A stretch of DNA of 7,348 nucleotides from Deltaproteobacteria bacterium (GTDB taxonomy: Bacteria; Desulfobacterota; Desulfobacteria; Desulfobacterales; ETH-SRB1), in NCBI GenBank assembly GCA_030262795.1, contig JAJSZO010000127.1:1-7348 (forward strand). The letters are read 5' to 3'. Below the pieces are notes generated by a model, which had not been told where the DNA came from, searched no databases, and was given only the letters and a program-made list of their open reading frames with translations. Below are positions 4,349 through 7,348 of the stretch, piece by piece. The stretch's first letter is position 1, and every line of letters starts with the position of its first letter. Both the position numbers and the translations under genes were made by a program.

Positions 4349-5851
4349 TTGAAAAAGTATGATAATATAGTTGTGGGAAGCGGTATTAGCGGATTGACGC
4401 TTGCTCTTTTGCTTGGCATGAACGGCCATTCTGTTCTGCTTCTTGAAAAAAATACACGTATCGGCGGATCACTCGCAAGATTTTACAGACAGGGAATTCC
4501 TTTTGATACAGGTTTTCATTTTACCGGTGGATTTTATAAGAACGGAATTCTTCACGATATGCTGACCGTTCTTGGGATCCATGATTATATCAGGCCGATT
4601 TATATTGCACAGGGTAAAAACAACCGTTTTGTTTTTGAAAAAGAACAGGCTGTATTTGACCTGCCGGTCGGTTACCAGGCAGTTATTTCAAAATTCAAGG
4701 ATTATTTTCCATCAGAAACAACCGCTATTGACCGTTATTTTGATATGGTCAGGGATGTCTGTTCCAGAACCGTTTCAATGGATTTGCGCAACATCACTCT
4801 TTCTCCGAATGTTATAAATGAGGATTATATAAGCCTTGACAAAGTCCTAAACAGCTTAACTGACAATCGTTTGCTCAAAGGATTGCTGTCTGGTTTCTGC
4901 ATGTGCCACGGAGTTAAGCCTGCAGAAATTTCGTTTGCAAATCACAGCCGTGTCAGTTACGACCTGTATAAGTCCATGTCTCGTGTTAAAGACGGCGGAG
5001 ATGCCTTTATCAAAGCCTTTAAAGAACGTTTTGCGAAACTTGATATTGATATTATGTGCGGTAGCTTTATCAAGGAATGTATTGATATAAAGAATGATCA
5101 TGTTGGACGCTTTGTTTTGAACAATGGAGATGAAATCTCCTGTAAGCACTGTGTTTTTACAATTCATCCTCAAGAAATCTTAAAGATCCTTCCACAGAAA
5201 CATTTGAGCAAAGCTTTTATTGATCGAATAAAGTCTTTTGAAGCATCAGCAGGTTTTTTTTCTGTATACGGAATTGTGGAATCGGACAATGCTGTTGATA
5301 CGCTTGAGCCAACAACTCTTTCTCTGTTTCCGACAGCCGACATTAACTTATTAATAGATCCATATAATCCTGGCCCGCCTGCCATGGTAATCATGAAAAA
5401 CACAGAAACGGTCAATGCCAAATCATACAGCGTGTTGAATGCCCTTGAAGTTTCTTTCCCTGAAAATGTTGAGGACTGGAAAAATTCAAAAAAAGGAAAA
5501 CGTCCTGACGGCTATATGAAGTACAAGCAAGAACGCATTAATAATATAAGTAAACGCGTTATCAATATTTATCCGGAATATAGTGATTCATTTAAAGTGG
5601 TCGATGCTGCATCTATATTAACATTCAAAGATTATCTGCATTCTCCTCATGGTTCGGCTTATGGAATCAAACAAAAAATTGGACAGTTTAATCTTTTTGG
5701 CAAGCTTCCCCTGCGAAATGTGTATGCTGCCGGTCAAAGTTCCGTATTACCGGGTCTTGTAGGCGCAATGATGTCATCTTTTATTGTGGGACGTGCTGTA
5801 GTTGGCAAAGACGATTACAATCGTTTTATTGGACGGGGATTAGAAAGTTGA
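4349..5851 (+). CDS. CrtI/phytoene-desaturase-like FAD-dependent oxidoreductase
   Basis: About 500 residues from the TTG start. An N-terminal FAD-binding fold begins at once: KYDNIVVGSGISGL (GxGxxG at 10-15), Glu33 at the end of the second strand (LLLEKN) and RIGG (37-40), typical of the carotenoid desaturase, carotenoid isomerase and retinol saturase superfamily. A middle GG motif (VKDGGDAF) and the C-terminal FAD-closing segment NVYAAGQSSVLPGLVGAMMS, ending in a GRAVVG stretch, complete the family signature. Members desaturate, saturate or isomerise polyene or isoprenoid chains. In an operon with ketosynthase, ketoreductase and ACP, and no phytoene synthase, the likely substrate is a fatty-acyl or polyene chain on ACP (inference). 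An unusual CMCH pair of Cys lies near residue 190. The gene starts one base after the ketoreductase stop and its TGA overlaps the ketosynthase start (TTGA), so translation is probably coupled. Whether it oxidises, reduces or isomerises cannot be told. Confidence 0.85.
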   Translation: MKKYDNIVVGSGISGLTLALLLGMNGHSVLLLEKNTRIGGSLARFYRQGIPFDTGFHFTGGFYKNGILHDMLTVLGIHDYIRPIYIAQGKNNRFVFEKEQAVFDLPVGYQAVISKFKDYFPSETTAIDRYFDMVRDVCSRTVSMDLRNITLSPNVINEDYISLDKVLNSLTDNRLLKGLLSGFCMCHGVKPAEISFANHSRVSYDLYKSMSRVKDGGDAFIKAFKERFAKLDIDIMCGSFIKECIDIKNDHVGRFVLNNGDEISCKHCVFTIHPQEILKILPQKHLSKAFIDRIKSFEASAGFFSVYGIVESDNAVDTLEPTTLSLFPTADINLLIDPYNPGPPAMVIMKNTETVNAKSYSVLNALEVSFPENVEDWKNSKKGKRPDGYMKYKQERINNISKRVINIYPEYSDSFKVVDAASILTFKDYLHSPHGSAYGIKQKIGQFNLFGKLPLRNVYAAGQSSVLPGLVGAMMSSFIVGRAVVGKDDYNRFIGRGLES

Positions 5852-7068
5852 AACGCGTAGTTATATCAGGTGTCGGAGCTGTATCGGCTATGGGAAATGA
5901 TGTTCCTTCGCTTGTCAAAGGAATTGAAGATGGAAGAAGTGCTGTCCATTATATGGAAGGATGGAATAAATATATTGGCCTGCGCAGTCTTGTCGGCGCA
6001 CCAGCGGAATTAATAAACGAAAAAGCCATACCGCGCAAAAACAGACGGTCAATGGGCAGAATGAGTATTTTTGCTGTTCAGGCGACAGAGCAGGCTCTAT
6101 CAGACGCGGGTATAAAACATGAAGAATTAACTTCAGGCCGGATTGGCTGTATTATCGGCTCAACAATGGGAAGCGCCAAAAGTCTTAATGAAACATTTGA
6201 AATCATGCTGCCGCAAAAAGATTTGACGCAGCTTTCATCGATGAAGTTTTTTCAGTGTGTTTCACATACAGCGGTCATGAATGTATCACAGTGTTTGGGC
6301 ATTACAGGCTACGTTCTTGCGACCTCGGCAGCCTGCGCTTCAGCATTACAGGCAGTCAGTGTAGGATATGACTTAATAAGGCTTGGGAAGCAGGATGCTG
6401 TTCTTTGCGGTGGTGCGGAAGAACTTCATCCTACAGTAACCGGTTCTTTTGATGTTCTTTTTGCAGCGTCGTCAAGCTATAACGACAAACCACATAAAAC
6501 GCCCCGGCCTTTTGACAGAGACCGCGACGGACTGGTATGCGGCGAAGGAAGCGGAATACTGGTAATTGAAGAATACAAACGCGCCTTAAAACGAAATGCA
6601 AAAATATACGCAGAAATCATAGGATATCATACTTGTGGAAGTGGTATGCATGTAAGCCAGCCTGACAAAAAATCAATAGCTTCTTGCCTCAGGCAAGCAC
6701 TTGCAAGTGCAAACGTTTCTTCTAACGAAGTTGATTATATTAATGCCCATGCAACAGCAACCATACAGGGAGACAAGGAAGAAGCCGGCGCAATAAAAGA
6801 AGTTTTAGGAGATTTAACACCTGTAAGCAGCCTGAAGGGATATATAGGGCACACTCTGGGTGCATCCGGGGCGCTGGAATTAATTGTATCGCTTGCAATG
6901 ATGGAGAAAGGCATAATATATCCTACCCTGAACTTAGATAACATTAGTCCTGACTGCCAGGGTATCAATCATGTAATGGAGCCTGTTTCTAAAGATATTT
7001 CAATTATGGTTAAAAACTGTTTTGCATTTGGTGGTATAAATTCTGTACTGGTATATAAAAAATTATGA
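5848..7068 (+). CDS. FabF-type beta-ketoacyl-ACP synthase (KAS II-like condensing enzyme)
   Basis: 406 residues, the usual FabF length. It condenses an acyl chain with malonyl-ACP, releasing CO2. The active-site Cys163 sits in TSAACASAL; the decarboxylation histidines are His301 (NAHATATIQGD) and His335 (SLKGYIGHTLGASGALE), with Lys330 in place. The PFDRDRDGLVCGEGSG stretch (221-236) and CFAFGGINS (391-399) are also family marks. All catalytic residues are present, so it is a chain-elongating KS and not a chain-length factor. The His motif reads HATAT where housekeeping FabF usually has HGTST, suggesting a specialised clade. The TTG start overlaps the flavoprotein stop by four bases (TTGA), with GGGG (5835-5838) nine bases ahead as ribosome binding site. 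The stop overlaps the ACP start (ATGA). The tight coupling argues for a dedicated pathway with the neighbouring ACP. Confidence 0.92.
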   Translation: MKRVVISGVGAVSAMGNDVPSLVKGIEDGRSAVHYMEGWNKYIGLRSLVGAPAELINEKAIPRKNRRSMGRMSIFAVQATEQALSDAGIKHEELTSGRIGCIIGSTMGSAKSLNETFEIMLPQKDLTQLSSMKFFQCVSHTAVMNVSQCLGITGYVLATSAACASALQAVSVGYDLIRLGKQDAVLCGGAEELHPTVTGSFDVLFAASSSYNDKPHKTPRPFDRDRDGLVCGEGSGILVIEEYKRALKRNAKIYAEIIGYHTCGSGMHVSQPDKKSIASCLRQALASANVSSNEVDYINAHATATIQGDKEEAGAIKEVLGDLTPVSSLKGYIGHTLGASGALELIVSLAMMEKGIIYPTLNLDNISPDCQGINHVMEPVSKDISIMVKNCFAFGGINSVLVYKKL

Positions 7069-7346
7069 AACACAAAATCACGGAAAACGAAATAATTAAA
7101 ATGACAAACCAGGTTTTTGAAGAGTCGTTTGAGATAGAAACAGAAAAACTTCAGCCAAAAATGAATATATTTGAAGACCTGGGGCTGGACAGCCTGGATA
7201 TTGTTGATCTAATTGTTGCTCTTCAGCAAAAGTTCGACGTTAAAATTCGTAACGATGAGCGAGTCAGGGATATTAGAACGCTGGAGGATGTTTACCGGTT
7301 TATTATTATACTGAAAAAAGAAGTGGCATCCTTAGGAACAGAATAA
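7065..7346 (+). CDS. acyl carrier protein
   Basis: 93 residues with the ACP signature EDLGLDSLDIVDLI; Ser43 of DSL is the 4'-phosphopantetheine attachment site. Four helices fit the ACP fold, and the surface is acidic as usual. It is about 15 residues longer than E. coli AcpP and carries a C-terminal helical tail (IIILKKEVASLGTE). The ATG overlaps the ketosynthase stop (ATGA) and no Shine-Dalgarno is visible, so it is probably translated by coupling. It most likely carries the growing chain for the ketosynthase, ketoreductase and flavoprotein of this operon. The gene ends two bases before the window edge, so further pathway genes (dehydratase, acyltransferase, more oxidoreductases) may follow. 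It is more likely a pathway-specific ACP than the housekeeping one, because fabD and fabH are not next to it. Confidence 0.92.
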   Translation: MKHKITENEIIKMTNQVFEESFEIETEKLQPKMNIFEDLGLDSLDIVDLIVALQQKFDVKIRNDERVRDIRTLEDVYRFIIILKKEVASLGTE

Positions 7347-7348
7347 AA

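Noticed and set aside
4572..5421. Open frames antisense or out of frame inside the flavoprotein, ketosynthase and TPR genes (for example 4856-5173 minus, 5170-5421 minus, 6735-6968 minus, 1098-1301 minus, 590-778 plus)
   Set aside because: They overlap well-supported genes and show no domain character or separate ribosome binding sites.

Overview
The window looks like accessory DNA from a sulfate-reducing-type Desulfobacterota bacterium (formerly Deltaproteobacteria). That is an inference from gene content: a probable selenocysteine-containing DUF166 protein, mobile-element types that I associate with Desulfobacterales, and a fatty-acid-synthase-like operon with a carotenoid-desaturase-like flavoprotein. 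No marker gene fixes the taxonomy.

Positions 1-1409 (minus strand) form an almost complete integron-type gene cassette. A 430-residue membrane-anchored TPR protein starts immediately after a GTTAAAC core site, and an attC site follows it, cut by the window edge inside its last core box. Next to it (about 1455-1553, minus strand) is the 3' end of a group II intron with a textbook 34-nt domain V. No reverse transcriptase gene is visible there.

Positions 1554-2453 are a graveyard of mobile elements. A tyrosine-recombinase pseudogene (plus strand) has lost its start codon, carries a nonsense codon and is truncated. It is fused tail to tail with the N-terminal part of a transposase gene (minus strand). 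Positions 2454-2787 are AT-rich with no recognisable gene.

Positions 2770-3510 hold the most striking item: a DUF166 gene that reads straight through an in-frame TGA (codon 111) into a second half continuing the same domain. Right after the TGA is a 7-bp stem with a GGUC loop. Its ten central bases, GCAGGUCUGC, match the apical stem-loop of the E. coli fdhF SECIS element as I remember it, at almost the same distance from the TGA. This strongly suggests UGA is read as selenocysteine. The gene has a good sigma70-like promoter, and a similar promoter module with the same 15-base upstream sequence lies just after the gene, ahead of the next operon.

Positions 3616-7346 are a tightly packed plus-strand operon: a FabG-type ketoreductase, a CrtI/phytoene-desaturase-like FAD oxidoreductase, a FabF-type ketosynthase and an acyl carrier protein, with 1-nt or overlapping junctions. 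Together they could elongate, reduce and desaturate or isomerise an acyl chain held on a dedicated ACP. This is a secondary fatty-acid, polyene or unusual-lipid pathway rather than housekeeping FAS. The set recalls gene groups proposed for ladderane lipids and other polyenes, but the product cannot be read from this window. The operon probably continues past the right edge.
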